A stretch of 64,000 nt of DNA, taken from positions 1 through 64,000 of the forward strand of contig JAPDOI010001730.1 of assembly GCA_029168955.1 (NCBI GenBank), read 5' to 3'. Of this stretch, positions 34,932-46,180 are shown in pieces. The first letter of the stretch is position 1; every line of letters starts with the position of its first letter. The position numbers were made by a program, and so were the translations under genes. The notes under the pieces are model-generated. The model ran no database searches. It was given only the letters and a program-made list of their open reading frames with translations, and was not told the origin of the DNA. The DNA is from Aplectana chamaeleonis. Lineage: Eukaryota > Nematoda > Chromadorea > Rhabditida > Cosmocercidae.

Positions 34932-36940
34932 TTTCCGTAATGACCATATTTCTCATTCTGACTCAAGTTGGGGGAGAATCCCAGACTGCTATTCGCCTGC
35001 CACGTAACTGCGGAGCGGTTCGACCTTCCTTGGAAGCAGGCGAATACGTTAATGCATTTTCGTTATTGCTTCTCCAGCTGGATTACTCTCGGAGACAATC
35101 GCTTGGCCAAGTGGAAATTATCATTGGAACGAGCATGATAGAGGTGTGGTTTTACCTTACCAGAGCGATGGTAATGTAAGCTCTAGGGAACCTCCAGTGA
35201 GCTTGCGATCTCGTTATATGGAAATTTCAGAACTGATCTCTCAGGGTGTTTGTACCGTGCCTTCAAAGAAAGTTAGGACCCAAAGTGAGGTCTGAGAGGT
35301 TCCAAGACGTGCTCCTCATAATAATACATAAATTTAATATAACCATATTCAGTTTGCTGTTTATTTTTTCCTCTCCAGCACTCGATTGTTAAGCTTTACT
35401 TTTCTGCCGATCCCCCTTGTGTTTCCCGGCAACATCGGTGTGGGATGTGTTTGAAAGTGGGGTTCTTGGGTTGAAATATAACAGAGGTTACTGTTCTACG
35501 GTCGCGTTTCATTGAGGCTGTAATAGCCGCCATTTTCATAGTTATAGTTTCATGAAATAACTATTCCCAGGCAACACGCGGTTACGAGGTCCATCTCTGC
35601 TCAGTTGTAGGCCACAACGCGCGTGCGACTTTGCTATCATGGAAACGTAGCAGTTTACACCTCTTGAGGAATGTTTCACACCCATTTGAGACTTCCTGAA
35701 AATCTCAACTCTTTAATCTGACAATGAGGTCAAAAAACGGCTAGTGGCTTTATTTTTCCATAGACAGGCAATACGTGGCTTATCCGTGCGATATCTGATT
35801 TAGGGAGTTCATTCATACTATATGTATGAACTTATATAGCCTATCTCGCTCATTTTAGGCCGGTCAACGTAAGGCTTATCGGGTTTATCATGTCAAAATC
35901 TCTCTTATCATTATTGTATTTTGCTATAACCGCCCGCTCCGCTGCTTGCTGCGCCCGGACTCATCAGAGCATGTTAGGCTTTACATCCATCTTCCATAGG
36001 AAGAACCTATTCTTACGATTGGCCAGATAATTCGTCTTTCCATGAAACTGTTTTAGATTTGATTTCAACAAATCAAAAAAGCTCGATGCGCCAGGCGACG
36101 AACGACTCCCTAGCGCGGGAATGAAGTTCACATGGTTGGCTAGAGGGCTTTACCCTGCTCCTTCTCAATACCTCCCGCCTGTTCTCTTTCATTATGCGTT
36201 GGGTTTTACATCATGTAAATCTTGCCCGTGAAAATAGTGAAAAAAGAGAAGAATGGTGCAGGTCTGAGACAATTCGCTAAAAAGGGTGCTAGTTTATACA
36301 TATCTATTTAAATCTCAAAAACCAAGTCGGCTTCACTGCATTGTCGGTTGCCAAACCTTGCGTACGGAACCCAAAAAATTGGTTTGTTTGTGTGCCCAAG
36401 CATTGAAATAGTGAATAGTTAGCAAGCAGGGTAAAAATGAGCAGGAAGAATAAAAACAGAGAAGGTTGGCGGTTTGCTAAAAGAGCTAAAAGATTTGACA
36501 TGAATGGAAAAGAATACAGTTAGAAAAAGCGTGAGAAAAATCGAAACGAGCGTACGCAGATAAAGCAGTTCCTTACACAGGTAACACTGCTCTGCGGGAT
36601 GTACTTTGCTGTCAAGTATGTAAGAAGCTATTAACCACACGGTGGGATGTCAAGAGCCGGACAACAGGCCGAGCTCGCTGGCCAACGGCAGTTCTCTTGC
36701 GGACAACGCGTGCCATCTCGGTTGTCAACAGGGAGCGGTTTATGCGATGACAACCCATCGATCTAGTGTCGACGGCTCAGTTCGCCAGAGTGAAAGCCTT
36801 TGAAACCCTGTTTGTATCAATCAGGTGACTCTGACTAGCGTGTAAGAAAATGTCCCAGATCTGGCATCAGCTTTCCCAATGGGGGTTCTTTGTGGGTATT
36901 TTCGGTGATCACGAATCTCATGCGTGGTCTCTTTGTCGAG
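34932..36940. other. unassigned sequence
   Basis: The end word GTTTGTACCGTGCCTTCAA at 35250-35268 resembles GGTGTACCGTGCCTTTA at 59773, pointing to another element family with an unplaced left end. 36640-36830 is GC-richer and unrecognised. Confidence 0.4.
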
Positions 36941-37050
36941 TTTAGTCTAACGAATGAACGAGGCGCCATCATTGCGGCACGCCAAGCGGTGTTCGCGACA
37001 TCACCGGCCAGCGGCGTTTTGATTGCGTGCGACGACCTACTAGACTAAAA
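36941..37050. mobile_element. short MITE D, copy 3
   Basis: The ends TTTAGTCTAACGAATGAACG and CTACTAGACTAAA pair. The interior GCGCCATCATTGCGGC and GACATCACCGGCCAGC match copy 4. Confidence 0.75.
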
Positions 37051-37533
37051 TCTGCGAACAGGCTCTACATTTGCCGTTTCTTGGGAAGTTTCGACAGATT
37101 TGATTAGAAGCTTCCATTCTAGGGGAATTTCAGGGTTAAGCGCGACTTTTGCCCATGTGCAATAGTATCTTCAAGACGCTTAAAAGCAGCGTTTACGATG
37201 ATTATCCTCGTTGACTTTCCACTGTGAAATGATAGGCGAGAAGGATCCTAGGCTCCAAGTGTTGAAAGAACGGTAGAAAACGAGCCAGGAGAGGCAATAT
37301 AACGGCTGCAAACAAGCGTTTTGGTAACTGAGACACGCCCCGTGCGCCAGATCCGCCCCCTCGAAGGAACATATGAAGGCTCAGATTACAGGGATGATCA
37401 AGTCAAGGAAGTGCTGATAAGTGAGCTGATTGCTTCATTGCACTGATAGGTATCATCCTTCTAGCGGTCAATTCCTACTCGATCAAAAACTACGGTGAAC
37501 AAGAGAGTTCCTTCTTCGGCTCAAAAACGCGTC

Positions 37534-38736
37534 TATATCTCAGACAGTAGCAGGCCCGGAGCGCAACCAATCCCGCATCTCCCCGCCCACTGCGAATGAA
37601 ACGCAGAGCAGTTGATATTCAAACTTGCAGTGCGTTTCGGTTGCGATTGCAACGTGCAGTGCGTTCAGGTTGCTCTCCGGGCCACATGCGTTGACGGACA
37701 TTTCGAATTTGGATGAATCAATTGAAACAAAGAAGAGCATCTGGGCTTCCTGCGACTTTCGAGCGGGATTCTCACTATTTCTCTTGTAGGGCTTGTAATT
37801 GATTTCCTATGCTCCATTTGCGCTCATTATTCGACCATCCTAGAAATCACTATATTCTTCATATTTGTGCAATATTTAGACTGTATTCAAAAAATGAAAC
37901 GTTAACATGACTTTCCGAAGGCATTTTGCAAATATTCATGGAGAAAATATTTCGGATTTATTTAACCATTTCGAAAAAATGAGAAAAACGGATCGCTCGG
38001 ATATTTAAATTTATTTCAATGTATATTTAAATTTGTATTTGAATTTTAATGTTTGGAATAAATATACTTCAATTGTTAGCTTTGAATCGTTCAACGACAT
38101 CGTTAAAAGGACTCTGAGAAAGGGCGGTTGTTATGATTACCTAATAATTTCAGGGAAATATACCTAATAGTTGAAGAAAAATAGGTGAAATCAGAAGATT
38201 ATTGAGTGAAGTTGTTAGGGAAGTTGTGACGGAATCAGAATTCTAAGCTGGGGAAAGTGTATCAAGCTCAAAGGTATTTCATAATCAGCACTAGCTTAGA
38301 AAAGGGACATTTAAGGGTCACATAAATCCAAGGAAGTTCAGTAGGCTGGGGGAATTCGGTTAATGTGTGGAAATCGTTCGATTCTTGCTTGAAAAATCGA
38401 TTAGCTCGAATGGGTGCGATAATCGATCAGCGAAGCGTCTGAACCACGTCGATGTACCGATTTTTGCAACTGTGTTGCTACAATCGGTTTATAGAGAGCG
38501 CCCGGGGCGCAACCATGTACGCTGTATGATGTACTGTGACGTCATCATCCGACAGTTGCGCTCAGGGCGCTGCGTGAATCAATCTCGCCGGTAGCACCCG
38601 GAGCGCAACGTATGCGGCTTGGATTGCAACATATGTGGCCCGGAAATTGCCGAATTTGTCACCCTGAGCGCAACATGGACGCGGCTCCGGGTACATTCGG
38701 GGTGAGCTCAGGGCCTGCTATCGTCTGAGATAGGGC
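37534..38736. mobile_element. element S, 1.2 kb, inserted in G2
   Basis: The ends read TATCTCAGACAGTAGCAGGC and, inverted, TATCTCAGACGATAGCAGGC. Words such as CCCGGAGCGCAAC recur in both orientations close to both ends (37557, 37670, 38500, 38597, 38660). The interior 37760-38400 is AT-rich and without a gene. Confidence 0.75.
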
Positions 38737-38765
38737 ACCGTGGAGATATCGGGAGTAAAATTTAA

Positions 38766-39116
38766 GGCCTTTTCATGGTGTGACGACCGACGTCGGACGA
38801 CTCAGTATCAAATGTGATAAGCTAAGATAGATAAGATGGGTAGGATAGGGTAGACAGATATTTCACATTCGATAATGAGTAGTCCGACGTCGGTCGGCCA
38901 ACTATGAAAGGGGCTTTAGGCTATATCCTAAGGGGGGAAGCCCTCAATTAAATTCAGAAATGAAATGAACCACACCTGATAAAAGATGCTTGATACTGCT
39001 ACCAGTCACTGTTGTTGATCAAATTCTACAGAAATACTTGGGTTGATAGCGTTATCTACTGGTGGTTCATTTCATTTTTGACTTTTACTTGAGTGCCCCC
39101 CCCTTTAGGATAGAGC
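38766..39116. mobile_element. double hairpin T, inserted in G2
   Basis: Two inverted-repeat units stand next to each other. In 38766-38925, ACCGACGTCGGAC pairs with GTCCGACGTCGGT and AGGCCTTTTCAT pairs with ATGAAAGGGGCTTT. In 38923-39116, GGCTATATCCTAAGGGGGG pairs with CCCCCCTTTAGGATAGAGCC and GAAATGAACCAC pairs with GTGGTTCATTTC. AAATTTA flanks both sides, which suggests one insertion event or two at the same site. Confidence 0.65.
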
Positions 39117-39141
39117 CAAAATTTATTGTGAACACTGCCAC

Positions 39142-39598
39142 TAAAGGCACACTCTAACCTCGGATTTGTTTACCAGTTTCTCTCAGAGAGAATTTAACGT
39201 CGACCACAATGATGTCTCTAGGCTGGCTCAGAAATCACTGCGAACGGAGTTATGGCCCCCTGAAAATTGTAAGTTCGCTGATCAAAAATTTTGTGGACGA
39301 GTTGTCTCGGACCTGTATTTACACGTCATTCGCAGCCATCGCGCTGGAGTAGGTTGAAATATAAAGCTGCACCAATAAGAAATTAAAGAACATCGATTTT
39401 GATGGAATTCCATTGCAGCTTTGGTTCTCATTTAGCCGTTAACCAGGTTTCCTTCTCTGGGGGCGTGGTCGACTTTTCCTCGCTTTTTCTCGCTTATTCG
39501 GGCGATTTGAATTTTGATCTTTGGCAGGCTTGCTATATATACGCTGCGGTTGGACCATAATACCAAAAATTACCCCTGAGGTTGGACTGTGCCTTTAA
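39142..39598. mobile_element. TTAA-type MITE M1
   Basis: It starts CTAAAGGCACACTCTAACCT and ends AGGTTGGACTGTGCCTTTAA. It is joined directly to G2 on its left and C2 on its right. The segment 39225-39350 resembles the centre of family A and also 59385-59490. Confidence 0.7.
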
Positions 39599-40358
39599 AG
39601 GCATCGTACTCGCTGAAAACCGTACATTTTTTCATGTTTTTGTGTAGCTTGGCCTCTATAGTGAAAGAAAATGTCGAAAGAGATCATGAAAAACCATCAT
39701 TTGTAGAGGAAATTCAATCGGAACACATTGTAAATATGAATTTGAGTTTCGCGCCAAAACCCTTGTTGAAGTGTTTCTGCATTTGGAGAACTCGTATGTG
39801 GTATTATCAAAATATTTCTGCATGTGGAGTTTATGCTGGAGCTGTTTTTCATGTTGTTTGACGGTCTCATCGTAATTCTATGAAAAAGTGGTAGATGGGT
39901 GGTGAAGAACTTGTGGCGGATCCTCATCTTTAACCACTTCCAACCCCCAAACCCCTATGTTTTTGACGCTCCGAAGTTTACCGGTTAACAGGATTATATC
40001 TTGCCACCGGCACAAAATTCTCATGGATGTGAAGTAGTTTTTCTTACCAGAGTTTTCCATGAGTAGGCCCCAATATCGTGTTATCTCTATCACCGGTGAG
40101 ACAGTTTCCCTAATCCCTAGTGTGTTCAGCTTCAACCGCTCACCTCCGGAGAAAGATGGTGTGTCAATGAAAACACACCGCTCTAAATTTCTTTTATACC
40201 CTACCCTTTATCAACTGGTTATCATCAATTTTGTTTACCGTGAGAATTTTGTGCCGGCGGCAATTTATAATCGTCTTACCGGTTACATATATCGGCCTCG
40301 TTCATGAAAAAGAGCCTAAAAAATGGGAAGCGGTTTCCAGCGCGAACGATGCCTTCAA
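39595..40358. mobile_element. TTAA-type MITE C2, with nested K
   Basis: It starts TTAAAGGCATCGTACTCGCT and ends GCGCGAACGATGCCTTCAA. It is about 290 bp longer than C1 because element K (39979-40285) interrupts it after TTTTTGACGCTCCGAAG. Its left end is shared with M1. Confidence 0.82.
39979..40285. mobile_element. inverted-repeat element K, copy 2, nested in C2
   Basis: The ends read CCGGTTAACAGGATTATATC on the left and, inverted, CCGGTAAGACGATTATAAAT on the right. The interior is the reverse complement of 5088-5392. It sits inside the 39595-40358 element, whose uninterrupted relative (27768-28240) lacks it. Confidence 0.75.
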
Positions 40359-41200
40359 GTATTTTTGCATTGAGCAATTCAGTTTTCTTATGACACTACA
40401 GCAATTCGTTAGAGTGACTGATTTCGATGCACTGAACAGTTGACCAGATAAATGTTTTCATTTCGATCCAATGTTCAGTGAGAAGGAAGAGAAGGGTCTG
40501 TTGTGTTTTTGTGCAGCAGATTCCTCTGAACTACATATGTAAGCTCCCTCATTTCGTACGTTTTTTTCTCGCATCACGAAGTGTTTACTTTTATGCTCCT
40601 CAAGAGCTCATAATGAATTGCTTTGTTTCGAGTTGGTTCAAGAATGCAGAGGATTCCTCGCTTTTGCGATTGCCATACTTTAGTTCTCCAGCTTGACTTC
40701 ATGTCCTGTTCAATCAACTACACTTAAACTCGGAAATGTTTTTCTTCAAGTTCGAATGCTATTCTGCGTAAGCATGATATACTTTTGACTTTAGGTATCG
40801 TTTCCGCTTCGCTGGATTTTGTAGAGATTTTCTTCGGGGAAGGGGGGGGGTAGAGGAATTCTCCTAATAATTCTTCTTATAGTCTAGTGAAAGGATGTGC
40901 TGAAGCAGGCATGAAATCTATTTTCTATGTCCATCCATCTTTACAACCACATGACGGAATGGTTCATATGTCAACTGAATACACCCTCATTTTAATTTGG
41001 GGTCTTTCCTGCCAAGACTGGCCCGAAATTTTCTAGAGCGACATATAAAACATATCGTCGTAAATGAATTGTACTGCCCATTTTTCTACCACGTGACTCA
41101 AAAAGTTACGATGAGATGGGCCGATTCTTCGGATCGTGACGCTAGAGCTGCAAGATTGAAAAAAGACTGAAAATGACGACTCTAGAGTTGAAGAAAACTT

Positions 41201-41392
41201 ACAGCAATGGAAGTAGGACCTGGTGAGGTTGCGGACTCTACCTAACGAAAGATAGATGTAGCCATATCGGTGAAAACACAGACTCACCGATCTATCACAG
41301 CTGTTTCGGAAAAATGATAGATACCACTAACAAACTACCGTATGTTAGAACGAGCACGCCACCTCACCAGGTCCTACTTTCATTGCTGTAGG
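41201..41392. repeat. inverted repeat around ACAGCAATGGAAGTAGGACC
   Basis: The left arm (41201-41235) and inverted right arm (41359-41392) share ACAGCAATGGAAGTAGGACC followed by TGGTGAGGT. A third copy at 43969-44005 lies next to A5. This suggests a small element of about 190 bp. Confidence 0.6.
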
Positions 41393-41665
41393 CTCTAGCA
41401 GCAACATACTTCCTCCGTAACTAATTTTCCGTTCTTGAGCCCAGCTCAATATGATGAAAATTAAAATTTTCTTGTTTTCGTATTTCCGGCTGATGGAATA
41501 AAATATGCAGTTCCATCAAGACAAAAAAAATGCCGACCATCGAGACTATTTAGGGCATTTGACACTAGTATGGAGCCTGTTCTCAGTTATTCGGTAAACG
41601 ACGGTACGTTTCTGTAGGTTTAAATTAGGTAATTTGGTCACATTGGGCTACTGTAACCTACCTTC

Positions 41666-42162
41666 TTAATGGCAGTATACACGATGATTCTCATTCCCGA
41701 GTTTTTCACACAAAACAATGCGTTGGCCTCCAAGTGTTACCAAAATTACGAAAAAGCGGCGAAAAACACATTAAAACGTCGTATTTTAGTGACACTATTC
41801 TATAACATGGACTAGTTGCCCGGTCGGATGAACATGTTCATGGTGGTTGTCACCGGTGGAGAATTGGGTCAATCGAAAATAGAAAAATATTTTATGCAAA
41901 GCAGGATAAGTTAGGGCCCTAAGGAAAGAACGGAGCAATAGAGAGTAGAGAATTGCAAAGGACTGGTCCACAAAAGATTTCAGTGTCACAACAAACACTT
42001 CCTGTGATACTTGAGAGGCGAGGTGATACTTAAGGATTTCGGGTAATTCTGGTCCGTTTTTCTCAATTTCTCCGTCATTTTAGTTCTACCCGGGGGTCAC
42101 TTGATTCCTCAAAATTGATCAATAATCTCAAAATTGAAGATTATCGTGAACACTGCCTTTAA
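41666..42162. mobile_element. TTAA-type MITE H1 (uninterrupted)
   Basis: It starts TTAATGGCAGTATACACGAT and ends ATCGTGAACACTGCCTTTAA; 497 bp. It is the empty-site reference for H2. Its right end is shared with I1. Confidence 0.85.
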
Positions 42163-42625
42163 AGGCAGCATACACGCTTACGAAACTGGTTGAGTTAACG
42201 ACAATAATCAACTCATGCGACCTAAACTAAAATCGGAAACCGTCGTTGGAAGCATCAAAAACGAGCCAGAACGATCGTTTCAAGCAACAAACTTGTTTGA
42301 GAAGGAGGGGTTCCACGTAAAAGGGCGGAGTTCCACACCTCGCTGTACAAAGTTGCTCAAATGGGTCATTTTGGCTTGTTCTTGAAGCGTAAACGTTCAC
42401 CAACAGGCCATGCAGCTGGGTAAACATCGATATTCCAGTTGGATTTGCGCGCGGTACCTTTGCGGGCGTGTTGCCCGCTTCCAATCAATTCCGGAAACAA
42501 CCCGTCATTCCTTCACTTTTATCAAAAATTTCGGGATTTTAATCAGGTTTCAATACTAACAGCTCAAAGCCTTCGATTTATACCATAAAATCGGTAGCAT
42601 TTTTAAGCTTGTATGCTGCCTTTTA
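42159..42625. mobile_element. TTAA-type MITE I1
   Basis: It starts TTAAAGGCAGCATACACGCT and ends AAGCTTGTATGCTGCCTTTTA; 467 bp. Its termini match I0 (8103-8931) but the interior differs. It is joined to H1 without a gap. Confidence 0.8.
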
Positions 42626-43531
42626 GGGACAGTGGTTTGGAGTGATTTAAAAAAACCTGTTTGACATTGGCTATCACAATATGGGTCTTCTAGGGACAGT
42701 GGTTCGAGCCGAGTTAGTTTTTGGCCGAAAGAGATACGTAGACTCTGTTTCAGTTCAAGTGAACTCCTGTTTTCCATTATCACAGCGCGGAGCGGTGGCT
42801 TTTTTGTCAGAACCTCCTTATCACTAGTTATACCTCACCGAGACTCACCGCTCCGCTGCTGGTGATAATCAAAATCGACAGGTCCGTACAGATGTACCAG
42901 AGCTTAGTTCTGGTTTTGCCTCGTCTGAAACGATGCGTTCTATGATCAACCCATCATCTAGTGGCAACACGTTCTGGGAGGAGGAATGGTTATAACACTC
43001 TCCGGCAGTTTTGCTTCTGAAGGAGATTCTGATTGAATAGACATTACATCCGGTTTTTAGAAAACATTCATAGAGAAGGCAATAAATTACAAGCAGATTG
43101 ATATCTGCAGCATGTTTATGTTTGATGTTTGCTTCATGATGATAACTTTTCTATGAATAGCTGTTCGGACATGCAGTCGATTTCAGCAGCTCGGGATGTC
43201 CTCGGTTTTGATTGTTACTCTTCTGGAGGTTTAAAACTGTCACTCAGGGGTGTCGTTCAGAACTGGGAGGATTCTGTTTCACTGTTGTCGTTCCATCCCA
43301 TGGTTCCCATATGTCTTCCGACGTGTAACAGAAGCAAAATAAATTGTTGCATCGATAAATTAATACATGACAGGAAAGAATTAAGAATTGCTGCGAGGAA
43401 AAAAGTGTTTGACTTTGGCTGTCACAATTGTCCTCGACTTTTTCTTTCAAATCATTTTCCCATTAAACTTAGTCGAATCTTGGCGGAGCTCGCTAGCATT
43501 AAAAGCAGGGTCCACATGAAAAGGTAGATGG
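42626..43531. other. unassigned sequence with small direct repeats
   Basis: TAGGGACAGTGGTT occurs at 42625 and 42693. GTTTGACATTGGCTATCACA at 42659 resembles GTTTGACTTTGGCTGTCACA at 43408. This suggests a decayed element; the 132-aa frame at 43129-43527 overlaps it. Confidence 0.45.
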
Positions 43532-44010
43532 CAGGGCTGTGCGTTATAACGTTAACGTGTTAACGCATTAACGGGTTAACGCGGTTTTTTGGAAAATGAA
43601 CGATTAACTCTTAATGAAAAAAACCTAAAATCACGTTTATTTGGGTTCACTAATTGCGGTGGAATTACGGCACTGATTCATCTTCTTCGATGGCGAATTT
43701 CAAAATTGGGGCCGTACACGTCGCTTCGGTTTGCCGCGCTGTCAATTTTCGCTTGTTGTGGAATATATCGCTGACCTCAATGTTTTTCAATCCATTGTTT
43801 ATTTATTTTAGTTATTTCTTTTCTATATCGAAGAATTCCAATTCGTTTCGCAAAAAAAGAAATGTGAGGTCTAATCTACTTCTCTGCGGTCGAGTAAGGT
43901 ACCAAAAAAAGGGTCGGGAGCGGCGATTGAAGGCCGGGTTGGTGATACTCTTGAGCATAGGTATAGTCTACAGCAATGGAAGTAGGACCTGGTGAGGTTG
44001 CGGATTCTTC

Positions 44011-44504
44011 TTAAAGGCAGTGTTCACGATAAAAATCGTTTTTATGTTTCCCCGCCTATCTTGAAAACGGCCCCATGCTGATTTCAATGATGTCTCTGAA
44101 ATCGTACAAGACCTTCTGAGAACGGAGTTATGGCCCGTCAAAAATTGAGCCAAGGAAACATGGTGGACGAGTTGTCCGAGGCTTGTAACTTCCGTCTTTT
44201 GCAGCCGATGTATGCGAGCTGACCTGAGTAAAGAGAGAAGTTGAGAATGAAGTGAAGAACGGGGCCATTGATTGGATATCATCGCTCATCTCACGATCTC
44301 GAGCATTCATTTGTTCACGTCGGTGGGCGTGTGTTACGCTTTTGGGGTTTGCCTTGCGCTCGAAGTGGCATCTTCAAGCTCCTTTGGAGCTTTTCCTGGC
44401 TCGTTTTCATGCGTTCTTTCGACGTCAACGTTACAGTGTGCCCCTCCACGACCGATTCCTAGTGGAAATTGAAACACAATTTTCATCGTGAACACTGCCT
44501 TTAA
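44011..44504 (-). mobile_element. TTAA-type MITE A5
   Basis: A 494-bp inverted family-A copy with TTAA at both ends, inserted in the hAT-like element 43532-45283. The left flank carries a TACAGCAATGGAAGTAGGAC block that also occurs at 41201. Confidence 0.9.
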
Positions 44505-44719
44505 GATAGCGTGAAGTGTGCACACATAGAAAACCAATCCGAAGTGCGGCAAATGCCGTAGATTATAGTGTTTTTGAGTCCATGTTAAGGATAGCATTCT
44601 TCGTATGTCAGACAGTGTACCGCCACCACTCGTACAGTATCAGCGACGTACAGTGACAGTGTACAGTGTCAGACACACCACTCGCTAAGACGTTCCAGAC
44701 ACCCCTTTTGGAGTCCTAT

Positions 44720-45115
44720 CCACTTTCCACGGCATTCTGTTTGACCATTTTCTAGGACGCAGTGCATGCTCCACATAAAGTGATTATCACTCTTTATGCG
44801 GCGCACGCTCACATTCCTTTGAAGCGGCCCGCTCTCTACATGGAGCGCTACTCAGTTTCTACCACGCGTCGCACGCTCTACATAAAACGCTATTGACCTT
44901 CTACGACGAGGCGCACGCCCTCATGAAGCCCTACTCACTTACCATGGCGTCCTGCTGACGTCATCTGAAGCTCAACCTACATACATACTTTCCATGACAT
45001 AATCTTAAGGCCTACTCCTTTTCCACGAAGTCTTGGCCACGTCATTTAAAGCCCCACCGTACTTTCCGCGACGTCCTGCTGACGTTATTTGGAGGTCCAT
45101 TTTATTTTTTCTGGG
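44720..45115. repeat. decayed relative of the 5.5-5.9 kb satellite
   Basis: Loose repeats of TTTCCACGACGTCCTGCTGACGT-like segments separated by 40-60 bp, for example near 44700, 44950, 45030 and 45065. The TGACGTCA-type core is seen at 44955 and 45080. The left part varies (ACATAAAGTG, ACATGGAGCG, ACATAAAACG). It lies inside the hAT-like element 43532-45283. Confidence 0.55.
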
Positions 45116-45283
45116 ACCTCTGATGATTTATCGATTTTTGCTGTGGTCAGGTAATGTTTTTAAAATTTTTAACGAAACCCAAAATTAACGTGTTAACGCA
45201 TTAACGGGTCAACGCGTTTTTTTCCCGAAAATCAACAATTAACGCTTAGCGGAAGAACAAATTTTCGTTAACGCACACCCCTG

Positions 45284-46180
45284 TAGAGCAGTATGCGTGA
45301 ATACGGCGGCTGGGGTAGGGACGCGCAGCGTCGCATGCACGCGCGTCAATTGGAATTCAAATCGCGACGCGTACGTGTGGCTTTGCGTTCCCTGACCCTA
45401 ACATCCGCACTTATGTATGTCACCCCTGGGCATCATAAAAGTGAAAATGGATGACAAGTCTGAGAAAAATCTAGCAGGAATAGGTTAGGACGACTGAATC
45501 ACGACAACGACTTTTACAGGCCATCCGGATGTTTTTCGCCAAGTTTGCCCCCCAGCAAAGATATTTTCATCTTTTTTTTTGCTGATAGAGTAGTTAGTAG
45601 TCCCCCAAAAGTTGTTAGCAACTACATTAGGAGCAAAATAAAAGACGGCAAAACAGGCCCTCATGATAAATCTCTATAAATGTGGGCGGACACCCAGTAA
45701 TTAGCCAACTTTTTTCTGTGCTTTTTTTCTCCGATTTCTCATTCATTCTCACTCTTGTGATGGCCACATCTACCTTTTATTGGGAACAGCACAACGAGGT
45801 TTTTATCGCGAAGCCTAAGTCATCAATCGGCCGAGACATTAAGCAACTTCTCCGCACGTTGGCCGCTTTCGGGAACTCTTGAAGCCCAAATCTTGAAGCC
45901 CAATGACATGCTAGCTTCAAGTGTTTTCGGAAATGGATGTGACTGATTGTTCATGAAGGCTCTGTGGTTTCCCCTCATCAGCCGTTTTCATTCGTACTGG
46001 CTTCCGCTTCGTTGATCGTCCGAACTTATCAAGAAAATTTGTGTTCCTAACTCTTGGTATGTATGCTTCAAGTATGTACACACCGATATGATGAAATGCT
46101 CAAGAACAAAAAACATTTGATGAAATCTGTCACCACAGCAGATGAGCTGCCCGCCACGACCGAGGAGTCTTGGCTCGAAA
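45284..46180. other. unassigned sequence
   Basis: 45300-45400 is GC-rich with GACGCGCAGCGTC and GCGACGCG words. The rest is AT-rich without a supported exon. Confidence 0.4.

Larger units (their letters stand above)
37180..39145 (-). mobile_element. TTAA-type MITE G2, split by insertions S and T
   Basis: It begins TTAAAAGCAGCGTTTACGAT. The parts 37180-37533, 38737-38765 and 39117-39145 together align with the reverse complement of G1 (19941-20395), for example CACGGTGGAGATATCGG-like sequence at 38738 and TTTATTGTGAACACTGCC at 39122. Insertions occupy 37534-38736 and 38766-39116. Confidence 0.8.
43532..45283. mobile_element. hAT-like element with nested insertions
   Basis: The left end CAGGGCTGTGCGTTATAACG and the inverted right end CAGGGGTGTGCGTTAACG match. 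Sub-terminal GTTAACGTGTTAACGCATTA occurs at 43552 and nearly the same at 45189. CAGGGGTGT-type ends are typical of hAT elements. The interior holds A5 (44011-44504), a TACAGCAATGG block and decayed satellite, and no transposase frame. Flanking bases (GTAGATGG, TAGAGCAG) do not form a clean 8-bp duplication. Confidence 0.6.

Noticed and set aside
43129..43527. 132-aa protein
   Set aside because: It overlaps small direct repeats of a decayed element; no splice sites or motif.
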